Origin: an uncultured Ruminococcus sp.
Lineage (GTDB): Bacteria; Bacillota_A; Clostridia; Oscillospirales; Ruminococcaceae
Assembly: GCA_900315975.1 (NCBI GenBank)
Contig: ONBA01000015.1
Span: 45,285 to 109,284, forward strand
DNA: 64,000 nucleotides
Direction: 5' to 3'
Shown: positions 21,267-28,932 of the stretch, one piece after another
Layout of the letters: every line of letters begins with the position of its first letter
How positions within the stretch are numbered: position 1 is the first letter of the stretch
Position numbers and translations under genes: made by a program
Notes under the pieces: generated by a model
The model's input: the letters and a program-made list of their open reading frames with translations, nothing else
What the model was told of the DNA's origin: nothing
Databases searched by the model: none

Positions 21267-21295
21267 ATTATATCACAATGCGAATACATTTACAA
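21267..21295 (-). promoter_or_regulatory. Promoter of secG-rnr
   Basis: Minus strand: TTGTAA (21290-21295), 17 bp, TATAAT (21267-21272). It faces away from the yabP cluster, for which no sigma-A promoter was found in the same spacer; a sporulation sigma factor may serve that cluster. Confidence 0.7.
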
Positions 21296-21423
21296 GAGGT
21301 CTGAGGCAAAAATACAAGAGAATTTCAGCCGTGTTTTTTGTCAGTTTTGCACAACAGGAATATTTCGCGCATCGCATGAATAAGATTCTATATAACATCT
21401 GTCTGCGGACAAGGAGGAATATC

Positions 21424-21702
21424 ATGCAGGAAAATACCATTAAAAAAGACCACAACATTATAATAGAAAACCGCAAAAGTATGACCGTATCCGGCATTAC
21501 AGACGTCGATAGCTTCGATGAAAAGGCGATATGCCTTTATACTCAGCTCGGAGAACTCACTGTGCAGGGGCGCGAACTGCATATCGACGCGATGAGCGTT
21601 GAAACAGGTGATATGACCATAACCGGCGATATATGGGCGGTCGTGTACGGTGACCGCGACAGAAAGGGTCCGCTTTCTGCACTGGGAAGGCTGTTCCGAT
21701 GA
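21424..21702 (+). CDS. yabP: Sporulation protein YabP
   Basis: 92 aa, YabP/YqfC family, needed for spore coat and cortex development in Bacillus. It begins MQENTIKKDHNIIIENRKS and shows the family core SGITDVDSFDEKAICL followed by GELTVQGRELHI and GDMTITGDI. The SD AAGGAGGA (21411-21418) fixes this ATG. It overlaps yabQ by 4 bases. Confidence 0.88.
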   Translation: MQENTIKKDHNIIIENRKSMTVSGITDVDSFDEKAICLYTQLGELTVQGRELHIDAMSVETGDMTITGDIWAVVYGDRDRKGPLSALGRLFR

Positions 21703-22214
21703 ACGTTCCGGAAACCTTTTTCTCGGTCCATGAGGAACTCGTACTTTTTGCACTGTCATGCGTTGCAGGAGCAGTTATCGGCATATACTACGACGTTCTG
21801 CGTGCGCTGAGACTCGTCTTTCCGCATGGATTATGGCTGACAGCCGCTGAAGACGCGGCTTTTCTTGCGCTGTACGCGGTCTTTCTCTCAGCATTTGCGT
21901 CTGCCGCCGCACGCGGTGAACTCCGATTCTACTACGTGATCGGCAACGCAGTCGGCTTCTCGCTCTATTTTTTCACTATCGGAAACATCGTCATGCGAAC
22001 CCTTCACAAGCTTATATCTGCGGCTAAAACAGTTCTGAAGTGGATAACAGCTCCGTTTCGGCGCGTTAGTGTGCTAATATGTAGAAAAGCAAGAGTCAAA
22101 TTTGTGGGAAGTTCCAAAAGTTTAGTAAAAAATATAAAAAAGATTAAAATGCTATTGCATTGCCCACTGCATTTGTTGTATAATAAAACAGAAAATAAAA
22201 AGAGAAAGACGTGA
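21699..22214 (+). CDS. yabQ: Spore cortex biosynthesis protein YabQ
   Basis: 171 aa membrane protein with about four helices in the first 115 residues, preceded by GAVIGIYYDVLRALRLVFPHG, a typical YabQ stretch. A basic tail follows. It overlaps yabP (ATGA) and precedes a divIC-like gene and yabR, as in Bacillus subtilis. Function in spore cortex formation is taken from the family. Confidence 0.85.
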   Translation: MNVPETFFSVHEELVLFALSCVAGAVIGIYYDVLRALRLVFPHGLWLTAAEDAAFLALYAVFLSAFASAAARGELRFYYVIGNAVGFSLYFFTIGNIVMRTLHKLISAAKTVLKWITAPFRRVSVLICRKARVKFVGSSKSLVKNIKKIKMLLHCPLHLLYNKTENKKRKT

Positions 22215-22220
22215 ACATCG

Positions 22221-22532
22221 TTGCCAAAAAGAATCAAAACAAAAATAAAGAAAAAAGGTCTGTTTAACAGAGGCCTTTTCAAAATCGTTGCTGTTGCAGT
22301 TATCGTAGGATGTGCTGCTCTGTTTGTAACGACCGAAAAGGATTGCAGCGATAAAGAGAAGGAACTTGCCCGCATACAGTCTAAAATAGATGCCTGCAAA
22401 ATGGAAAATGAGGATATGCAGAGAACCCTCGACAGCGACGACCTCTCAGCCTATATGGAAAAAATCGCTTTAGAGGAAAGAGATTACGCTTATCCGAATG
22501 AGCGCCGTTTCTACGACAGATCAAGAGACTGA
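22221..22532 (+). CDS. DivIC/FtsB-like septum initiation protein
   Basis: 103 aa: a basic N-terminus, one membrane helix (about residues 20-38, FKIVAVAVIVGCAALFV), then a short coiled coil (ELARIQSKIDACKMENEDM) and the C-terminal ALEERDYAYPNE, the hallmark of DivIC/FtsB proteins. The start is TTG at 22221, since an in-frame stop lies 9 bases upstream. Position between yabQ and yabR supports DivIC. Confidence 0.82.
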   Translation: MPKRIKTKIKKKGLFNRGLFKIVAVAVIVGCAALFVTTEKDCSDKEKELARIQSKIDACKMENEDMQRTLDSDDLSAYMEKIALEERDYAYPNERRFYDRSRD

Positions 22533-22576
22533 CCCAACAGTGCAGGGTATTATTAAGCAAGGAGTATCATATCGCT

Positions 22577-23020
22577 ATGCAGCTTGAGATAGGTAAAATT
22601 TACACAGGTAAAGTCAAAGGAATCACTCAGTACGGAGCTTTCGTCGATATCGACGGCGGCGGCTCGGGAATGGTACATATATCAGAGATCGCTAATACTT
22701 TTGTTAACGAGATCCGTGACCACCTCACTGAAGGTCAGGAGGTAAAAGTCAAGGTCATCGGTATCAACGAGGCAGGAAAGGTAAGCCTTTCCATTAAAAA
22801 AGCCGCTGATAACGATGGCGAGACTCAGGAGAGAAGACCGCGTCCTGCACCGAATAAGGAACGCAGAAGCAAGCCGCTGATATGGGAACCGAAAAAAACT
22901 GTTCCCCAGTCGGAAATGTCTTTCGAGGACATGATGTCGCACTTCAAGCAGTCAAGTGAAGAAAGAATAGGCGACCTTAAAAGAAGTACCGACAGAAAAA
23001 ACGGTACAAGAAGAAAATAA
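22577..23020 (+). CDS. yabR: S1 RNA-binding domain protein (YabR-like)
   Basis: 147 aa. Residues 1-75 are one S1/OB fold (GKVKGITQYGAFVDIDGG, GMVHISEIAN, VKVKVIGINEAGKVSLSIK). The rest is a charged, disordered tail with RRPRPAPNKERR. The family is general-stress/polynucleotide-phosphorylase-like S1 proteins; RNA partners are unknown. SD AAGGAG lies 13 bases upstream. Confidence 0.88.
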   Translation: MQLEIGKIYTGKVKGITQYGAFVDIDGGGSGMVHISEIANTFVNEIRDHLTEGQEVKVKVIGINEAGKVSLSIKKAADNDGETQERRPRPAPNKERRSKPLIWEPKKTVPQSEMSFEDMMSHFKQSSEERIGDLKRSTDRKNGTRRK

Positions 23021-23026
23021 CAAAGT

Positions 23027-23061
23027 ATCCCCTCCGAACACAGGTCCGGAGGGGATTTTTT
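23027..23061 (+). terminator. Terminator of the yabP-yabR operon
   Basis: 10-bp perfect stem ATCCCCTCCG / CGGAGGGGAT followed by TTTTTT. Confidence 0.9.
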
Positions 23062-23102
23062 CGTGTATGCCAAAAAGTCAGGCTTACCATAAAAAAAAGA
23101 AT

Positions 23103-23128
23103 TGCAGGGACGACCATTGGTCGTCCGC
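23103..23128. repeat. REP-like palindrome, copy 1
   Basis: Core GGACGACCATTGGTCGTCC (23108-23126), a perfect 9+1+9 palindrome, flanked by TGCAG on the left and GC on the right. It lies between the convergent ends of yabR and murA. It belongs to the family also found at 27171, 37747, 37938, 43826 and 53792. Confidence 0.85.
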
Positions 23129-23157
23129 TAAACTCGCAAAAAGTTTTTGACATTCTG

Positions 23158-23180
23158 AACGGCTTCCAATGGGAGCCGTT
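23158..23180. terminator. Hairpin after murA
   Basis: AACGGCT / AGCCGTT stem with a 9-base loop directly past the murA stop. The following tract is CAGAATG on the minus strand and TTTAAATC on the plus strand, so it is a weak terminator by eye. Confidence 0.45.
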
Positions 23181-23185
23181 TTAAA

Positions 23186-24487
23186 TCATACTGCCGCTTT
23201 TTCAGTTTCAGTTTTTGAATCCGGCTTATCGGGTACACTCACCTTTTCAATATCTGCGCCCATTGCACGAAGTTTTCCTTCCATGCAGTCATAACCGCGC
23301 TCAATATGGTAAATGTCCTCTATCTCGGTAACTCCGCTTGCTGCAAGTCCTGCGATGATAAGTGCAGCACCTGCTCTGAGGTCGCAAGCCTTTACGGGTG
23401 CGCCCATGAGTTTACCTGTGCCCTCTATGAGAGCTACTTTGCCGTTTACGGTTATATCAGCGCCCATGCGTCTGAGTTCATCAACGTAGCGGAAACGCTG
23501 TTCCCATATGTTCTCGGTGATGATACTTGTTCCCTCAGCGAGAGTGAGCAGAGTTGCTATCTGCGACTGCATATCAGTCGGGAAACCGGGGTGGGGAGCT
23601 GTTTTTATATTAGCCTTTACAAGCGGTCCATCGACCCATACTCTGATGCTGTCATCGTACTGTTCGATGTTTACACCTATTTTTTCAAGCTTCTTTGTAA
23701 TGGATTCAAGGTGCTTGGGAATAACGTTCTTTACGATAGCGTCGCCCTTTGTAGCGGCGATAGCCACCATGAATGTACCTGCTTCTATCTGGTCAGGGAT
23801 AACTGCATAAGTAGTTCCGTGGAGATGCTCAACGCCTCTTATCTTGATAACGTCTGTACCTGCGCCCATGATGTTTGCACCCATAGAGTTGAGGAAGTTT
23901 GCGAGGTCAACGATATGTGGCTCTTTAGCGGCATTTTCGATAATTGTGAGACCCTCAGCCTTTACAGCCGCAAGCATTGCATTCATTGTTGCGCCGACTG
24001 TTACAACGTCGAAGAATATCTGATTTCCTCTGAGCTTATCGGCACTGAGGTCTATCATTCCCTGACTAAGGCTGTAATTAGCACCGAGCGCTGAAAATGC
24101 TTTGAGATGCTGGTCTATAGGACGGTCGCCGAGAGGACATCCGCCGGGCATTGATACGCGGGCTTTATTGAACTTTCCGAGCAGTGCGCCGAGGAAGTAG
24201 TAAGAAGCACGCATTTTTCTTGCAGTTTCGTAAGGCACGCAGAACTTGTCAATAGTTGTGGGGTCGATTCTGTAAGCGTCCTTGCCGACAGAAGTGACCT
24301 TTGCGCCCATCTCCTCAAGAATACGAAGGCTGATAGTAACATCGCTTATAGTAGGCACGTTTTCAACTATACAAGGCTCATCTGACAATATAACTGCCGG
24401 AAGAATCGCAACTGCGGCATTTTTTGCGCCGCTTATTGTAACTTCACCTTCAAGGCGTCTGCCGCCCTTGATAACAAACTTATCCAA
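23186..24487 (-). CDS. murA: UDP-N-acetylglucosamine 1-carboxyvinyltransferase
   Basis: First committed step of peptidoglycan synthesis (433 aa). Residues near the N-terminus read SGAKNAAVAILPA; the fosfomycin-target cysteine is in MPGGCPLGDRPIDQHL (about residues 113-128), so it should be sensitive. FPTDMQSQ and EDIYHIERGYD are also conserved. It starts at TTG (24487) with AAGGAG ten bases upstream. It may share the transcript of the double-cyclophilin gene (87-base gap, no clear promoter). Confidence 0.95.
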   Translation of the reverse strand: MDKFVIKGGRRLEGEVTISGAKNAAVAILPAVILSDEPCIVENVPTISDVTISLRILEEMGAKVTSVGKDAYRIDPTTIDKFCVPYETARKMRASYYFLGALLGKFNKARVSMPGGCPLGDRPIDQHLKAFSALGANYSLSQGMIDLSADKLRGNQIFFDVVTVGATMNAMLAAVKAEGLTIIENAAKEPHIVDLANFLNSMGANIMGAGTDVIKIRGVEHLHGTTYAVIPDQIEAGTFMVAIAATKGDAIVKNVIPKHLESITKKLEKIGVNIEQYDDSIRVWVDGPLVKANIKTAPHPGFPTDMQSQIATLLTLAEGTSIITENIWEQRFRYVDELRRMGADITVNGKVALIEGTGKLMGAPVKACDLRAGAALIIAGLAASGVTEIEDIYHIERGYDCMEGKLRAMGADIEKVSVPDKPDSKTETEKAAV

Positions 24488-24574
24488 ATGAATTCTCTCC
24501 TTATTTTTCAGGAATTATTTATCTGCTCCTGAACTCTTTCTTTTGTTTGTATAAACTTTATCACAGATATCCGC

Positions 24575-26125
24575 TTATTCAGCAGTTGTTGTCTCAGTTG
24601 AAGCTTCTGTTGAAGTTTCCTCTTCTGTAGACTCGGCTGTTGTATCAGCCTCTGTCTCTGCTTCGGTCTCAGCCTCAGTAGTATCTGCTGAGCCTTCGTA
24701 ATCGGAAATATACCAGCGGGGGGATTCTCCGTCGTACTTTTCAACTGTTACTGATTCTATGATAAGGTCTTCCTTAGGCTTATCGCTTTCATCTGTTTCG
24801 GTGTTCTGAGCCTTGAAGATTATATCGAGACCATCATATACCTGACCAAATACGGTATAGCGGCCATCAAGGAAAGGTGTTCCGCCAGCTGTTTTATATA
24901 CCTTTTCAGCAGAATCGGTAAAACTTGCTCTGCTCTTGAGTTCAGCGAATTCGTCATCGCTGTAAACCTTACCGGTAACTATATAGAACTGGCTTCCGTC
25001 TGTAGAAGTTGAGCCTGAATTTGCATAGGCGATTGCACCTGCGGCATGGATAAGATTGAAATACTTACCGCCGTCGAACTTGCCGCCCCATATTGACTCG
25101 CCGCCTGTACCGTCACCGTTCGGGTCGCCGCCCTGAATCATGAAGTCCTTGATAACGCGGTGGAAGGTCAGACCATCGTAATAGCCATCCTTAGCGTGTG
25201 TGATGAAGTTCTCGACAGCCGCCGGAGCGTACTCGGGGAAGAACTTTATCTTAACGTCGCCGTAGCCTTTGATTTTCATATTGACTACTTCCTCGCCCTT
25301 TTCCGGAGCTGTGAAGTTCGCAACTTCCTGAGCAGTGGGATCATCGTAGTCGTAGTCGCTGAGGTGCCATTTAAGCTCCTCGCCGTCGTATTTGCCGACC
25401 TTTACAGATTCAATAACAAGGTCGCTGAGAGGCTTGTCGTTTGCGTCTGTACCAACGTACTGAGCCTTGAATATGATATCAAGTCCGTCATAGACCTGAC
25501 CGAATACTGTATAATTTCCGTCAAGGAAAGGCGCACCGCCGTTCTGCTTGTAGAAATCCTTCTGACTGTCTGAGAAGGAATAGCCGCTCTGCTCATAGCT
25601 AGAGAAGGTTTCGTCGGTGATATCCTGAGTACCTGTAACGATATAGAACTGGCTTCCGTCTGTAGAAGTGCTTCCTGAGTTAGCGTAAGCAAGAGCACCT
25701 GCCGCATGAACGAGGTGGTTATTTGTGCCGCCGTCGAACTGACCGCCCCACATTGACTCACCACCCTGACCGGTACCCATTGGGTCGCCGCCCTGAATCA
25801 TGAAGTCCTTGATAACGCGGTGGAAAGTAAGACCGTCGTAGTAGCCTTTTTCAGCGAGACCGATAAAGTTTTCAACGCCCTTATCAGCGTATTCGGGGAA
25901 GAGTCTGATTTTGACTGTGCCATAGTCCTTTATGGTCATCTCGATGATTGTATCGCCCTTTTCGGGAGCTGTATAGTTTGCGATATCAACATTTTCCGGA
26001 GCCGCCTTCTCAGAAGTTGAGGAAGACGAGCCGTCGCTCACGTCGATATCTTTACCGCAGGCAGTCATAGCACAGGTAGCTGTAAGTGCGCAGAGAGCTA
26101 CTGCAAGAAGTCTTTTTTTAAGCAT
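24575..26125 (-). CDS. Lipoprotein with two tandem cyclophilin-type peptidyl-prolyl isomerase domains
   Basis: 516 aa from MLKKRLLAV. The lipobox MTAC puts the lipid-modified cysteine at residue 23. Two cyclophilin domains of about 200 residues each follow. Both carry LTFHRVIKDFMIQGGDP with the catalytic arginine, TDGSQFYIVTG and LDGxYTVFGQVYDGLDII. The two halves are very similar, even at the DNA level around the active site, pointing to duplication. The last ~40 residues are Glu/Thr repeats. It should fold secreted proteins on the outer face of the membrane. Start: SD AAGGAGTGG before ATG. Confidence 0.93.
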   Translation of the reverse strand: MLKKRLLAVALCALTATCAMTACGKDIDVSDGSSSSTSEKAAPENVDIANYTAPEKGDTIIEMTIKDYGTVKIRLFPEYADKGVENFIGLAEKGYYDGLTFHRVIKDFMIQGGDPMGTGQGGESMWGGQFDGGTNNHLVHAAGALAYANSGSTSTDGSQFYIVTGTQDITDETFSSYEQSGYSFSDSQKDFYKQNGGAPFLDGNYTVFGQVYDGLDIIFKAQYVGTDANDKPLSDLVIESVKVGKYDGEELKWHLSDYDYDDPTAQEVANFTAPEKGEEVVNMKIKGYGDVKIKFFPEYAPAAVENFITHAKDGYYDGLTFHRVIKDFMIQGGDPNGDGTGGESIWGGKFDGGKYFNLIHAAGAIAYANSGSTSTDGSQFYIVTGKVYSDDEFAELKSRASFTDSAEKVYKTAGGTPFLDGRYTVFGQVYDGLDIIFKAQNTETDESDKPKEDLIIESVTVEKYDGESPRWYISDYEGSADTTEAETEAETEADTTAESTEEETSTEASTETTTAE

Positions 26126-26222
26126 TATTTCCACTCCTTGAAAATATGTTTCAAAGGCAACTGCCTTTAAAATTCCCTGTTTTCGTCGTTTAGATACAGT
26201 TAGTTTATATCTCAACCTTTAC

Positions 26223-26251
26223 ATTATACTACATCTTGACGAATTTGTAAA
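26223..26251 (-). promoter_or_regulatory. Promoter of the double-cyclophilin gene
   Basis: Minus strand: TTTACA (26246-26251), 17 bp, TATAAT (26223-26228). The leader is about 90 bases. The spacer up to 26351 holds nothing else obvious. Confidence 0.75.
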
Positions 26252-26351
26252 TAGTTTCCGAATATTTTTAGTCATATTCCGGCAAACCATTTGTCAAAAC
26301 AGGGGATTATTCTTTCACAATGCTTAAAAACGGTTATTTTTTGGTGTTCCC

Positions 26352-27140
26352 TTACTGGACTTTGTATTTATCAATTTTCACTGAATTTATCATGATATCA
26401 TCGACCGGACGCTTGTTATGTCCGTCATTTTCAGTTTTTACACGGGTAATAGCGTCGATAACTTCAATGCCCTCATAGGTCTGACCGATAACCGTCATCT
26501 GCTGTGAGAAATTAGGCACTCCGCCGTTTTTTATGAAAGCCTCACCAAGTTCCTGACTTCCTGAAATATCGAGGAGCTGTTCCTTCATTTCGTCGGTAAA
26601 CTCAATAGAGTCAATGAGTGCGAAACGGCTTCCGTTGAAGTATTTTCCGCCGCCCATGAGCTTATTCTTGAAAGTGCTCTCCTTTTCAGTGTTGAGCATA
26701 CAAACCGCACCCTTGAAAGGCCACAGGTCCTGACTAAGCTCGCGCTCGATGACTTCGTGTGCCTTGTCGTAGCCTTCCGGCATCTCGCCGCTTTTGAGTT
26801 TACTGCCTGCTGAAGCGTAAACTCCTTCCTCTGCATTATAAATGTAGGTATTATCATAGTAGCCGCTCTCAGCGAGGCTTGTGAAGTTCTTCACCGCCTC
26901 GGGACTCTGCTCCGGATAGAGTACAAATCTAAATTCGCCAAGGGTAGTATCGACTACAGCGATAGAGTCGCCGTCCTTCGGCGGTTCGAGCTGTATCAGC
27001 TTCATCGTATCGGTATCTATCTGAATATAGCTGTCATTCTCAGCTCGCTTTGTCGAAAGATACAGCAGTAATATCGTCAGTCCGAACATGACCGCTGACA
27101 CGATAAGTATAAATTTAAGAAACGTTCTGTTTTTTTTCAT
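26352..27140 (-). CDS. Membrane-anchored cyclophilin-like protein lacking the catalytic arginine
   Basis: 262 aa from MKKNRTFLKF. One membrane helix (about residues 8-28), then a cyclophilin-like domain: FRFVLYPEQSPEAVKNFTSLAESGYYDNTYIYNAE parallels the active enzyme, but FHR is replaced by YIYN and the QGGD stretch by ASAGSK. FxIV is replaced by GSRFALI. Peptidyl-prolyl isomerase activity is therefore doubtful; binding or scaffolding is possible. The start follows TAGAGGTG. Longer frames include the REP palindrome at 27171 and are rejected. Confidence 0.82.
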   Translation of the reverse strand: MKKNRTFLKFILIVSAVMFGLTILLLYLSTKRAENDSYIQIDTDTMKLIQLEPPKDGDSIAVVDTTLGEFRFVLYPEQSPEAVKNFTSLAESGYYDNTYIYNAEEGVYASAGSKLKSGEMPEGYDKAHEVIERELSQDLWPFKGAVCMLNTEKESTFKNKLMGGGKYFNGSRFALIDSIEFTDEMKEQLLDISGSQELGEAFIKNGGVPNFSQQMTVIGQTYEGIEVIDAITRVKTENDGHNKRPVDDIMINSVKIDKYKVQ

Positions 27141-27170
27141 GTATGCACCTCTATATACTATTATAATAAA

Positions 27171-27193
27171 TCGGACGACCAGAGGTCGTCCGA
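27171..27193. repeat. REP-like palindrome, copy 2 (divergent flanks)
   Basis: TCGGACGACC / GGTCGTCCGA with loop AGA: the arms match the family, but the centre is three bases and the flanks are symmetric. It lies between the SipW-like gene and the degenerate cyclophilin gene and might act as a weak terminator or RNA end. Confidence 0.8.
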
Positions 27194-27243
27194 TAGACAT
27201 TTTACATTGAAATTTGAAACACCATTGCCGGCATTTCCTACTT

Positions 27244-28467
27244 TCAGAGCTTGCTCTTTTCGCTCTCTATCATCTTCAGAAGGTCATCGACTGACATATC
27301 TGAAGGATTCTTAACCTTGCGGTCGAAGTCAGCCTGCGAGAGGATATCGGAGATATCCGGCGAACTGCTCTTCTTCGGTGCAGGAGCCGGAGCCGATGCC
27401 TGACGTGACGGTCTCGGAGCTGTGTATCTCGGAGCCTCGTCCCTTGTAAGCTCTTCGACCTGAGCTGTTGAAAGGATACCTGTGTTGTCGCTTACGCGCT
27501 CCTGCTCGGGAGCGGAAGATGTTACGCTTACTGAACCTGCACGCTCAGCCTCAGCTGTTTTTCTGAGCATTTCCTCTCTGAGAGCATCAGCTGTAGGAGC
27601 TGTTGACGACTGTACGCCGAGGTTTCTTGCCGCAAATGATGTTTCAGCAGAACCGCCTGTCGGGAATGAACGTGTATTTGTAAGACTGCCCTTCTGAGCC
27701 TTGAACTGCATTGTGCGTTCCTTCTCCTTCTGATAGGGAGAATCGTGGTTGACTTCCTTCTGACTGAAATGCTCTGCAATAGACATCTTCTTGCGCTCAA
27801 GTTCCGCACCGCCGAAGTTATCATGTTCAGGCTCAAAGAGCGGGTCGCCGCCGTTTCTGTGCGGGTCAGGACCCGGAACAGGCTGGTCGTTATCGTATTC
27901 GTAGAAATCAAACTCGTCCTCATCGTCTTTTGAAGAGATGACCTTTGCTATACCTGCGATTATGAAGATAACAACGATAACGCTCGGAATAACAAGAAGA
28001 ACGATTATGCCCTTGATTCCCTGAGTAAATCTCACGAATGAACCGAGACTTGCATTCTCAGGATAGCCTGTACATATAGCAACTATCTTGTCTCTTGCGA
28101 TCGAATCTGTTGTATCATCATGAAGAGCATCCTTTGTGTAATAGCTCTCTGTACCGTCATCGCCTTCAGCAATATAGCTGATACTTCTTACGCTCAGCTT
28201 ATCAGGAGCGTCAGCAGGATAGCAGAGAACGATATCTCCTACGGAAGGACGGAGGTTAGCCGCATCTTTTGCAAGAAGTGCCGCACCTGTTGTAAGGTCG
28301 CCCGACATAGGGTTGGGGTCTTCAACGATGTATATATATCTGCCGAATAAATGAGGTGTACTCTTCTTTGAGAAGAGTATGTTAACTCCTAACGATACTA
28401 TGACGCAGGAGACGCAGATTATGATGAGCATAAATTTGAGTATCGACAAACCTTTTTTCTTTTCCAT
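27244..28467 (-). CDS. SipW/signal-peptidase-like membrane protein without catalytic residues, long disordered tail
   Basis: 407 aa. A first membrane helix (about residues 9-30), an external domain with PNPMSGDLTTGA, SVGDIVLCYP, LSVRSISYI, SYYTKDALHDDTTDSIARDKIVA and LGSFVRF, then a second helix (about residues 152-178) and ~220 disordered residues. The order of motifs follows SipW-type (S26B) signal peptidases: membrane helix, GDLV, GDIV, VHRI, YxTKGDxN, G-x-hydrophobic. The serine of S-x-S-M-x-P and the histidine of VHRI are not present (P-M-S and V-R-S). It is therefore probably not a peptidase. A short C-terminal motif (DPSDMSVDDLLKMIESEK-like) ends the protein. Confidence 0.65.
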   Translation of the reverse strand: MEKKKGLSILKFMLIIICVSCVIVSLGVNILFSKKSTPHLFGRYIYIVEDPNPMSGDLTTGAALLAKDAANLRPSVGDIVLCYPADAPDKLSVRSISYIAEGDDGTESYYTKDALHDDTTDSIARDKIVAICTGYPENASLGSFVRFTQGIKGIIVLLVIPSVIVVIFIIAGIAKVISSKDDEDEFDFYEYDNDQPVPGPDPHRNGGDPLFEPEHDNFGGAELERKKMSIAEHFSQKEVNHDSPYQKEKERTMQFKAQKGSLTNTRSFPTGGSAETSFAARNLGVQSSTAPTADALREEMLRKTAEAERAGSVSVTSSAPEQERVSDNTGILSTAQVEELTRDEAPRYTAPRPSRQASAPAPAPKKSSSPDISDILSQADFDRKVKNPSDMSVDDLLKMIESEKSKL

Positions 28468-28533
28468 TGGGTATCATTCCCTTTCTTTTTCGATTCTACA
28501 CAGTTTCTTCTGTCGGAAAATGTATGTGAATAT

Positions 28534-28562
28534 ATTATACCACATAATAGTGCAGATTTCAA
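28534..28562 (-). promoter_or_regulatory. Promoter of the SipW-like gene
   Basis: Minus strand: TTGAAA (28557-28562), 17 bp, TATAAT (28534-28539). Confidence 0.75.
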
Positions 28563-28783
28563 ATGTTTTTTATCGTTTTAGCAAGTTTTTTATTTTAATC
28601 ATTTTCAAGTGCATACCGGCAATTTTACACCTCGTTATTTTGCACAATTTTCTCACCTTTAAGCTTCGTTTTCGGACGTTTTTTACAAATTTTACCTCAT
28701 TATTTTTTGCAAAAGTCCCATTTTTTCATTAGTTTTTCAGTAATATGTAAATTACGTTGATAAATATTTGTTGAAATACACAG
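28563..28783. other. AT-rich spacer between divergent promoters
   Basis: Part of the 465-base gap 28468-28932. It is very A/T-rich with many T runs and no credible frame or hairpin. The two divergent promoters face away from it. The last part of the gap (28813-28932) is the phosphorylase leader, containing inverted arms CGTTTGT/ACAAACG and GCCGC/GCGGC before the SD. Confidence 0.6.
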
Positions 28784-28812
28784 TTGAAAATTCGCACAAA
28801 ACATGGTACAAT
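28784..28812 (+). promoter_or_regulatory. Promoter of the glycogen phosphorylase gene
   Basis: TTGAAA (28784-28789), 17 bp, TACAAT (28807-28812). The leader is ~115 bases. Confidence 0.75.
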
Positions 28813-28932
28813 ATATAATATACTGTTTGTAAAAGATGAAACGATAATTCTGCAATAATACGTTTGTGATAAAAAGCAAGAAATATACAAACGGTAATAA
28901 AGCCGCTTGTGCGGCAGAACGGAGAATCAGAT

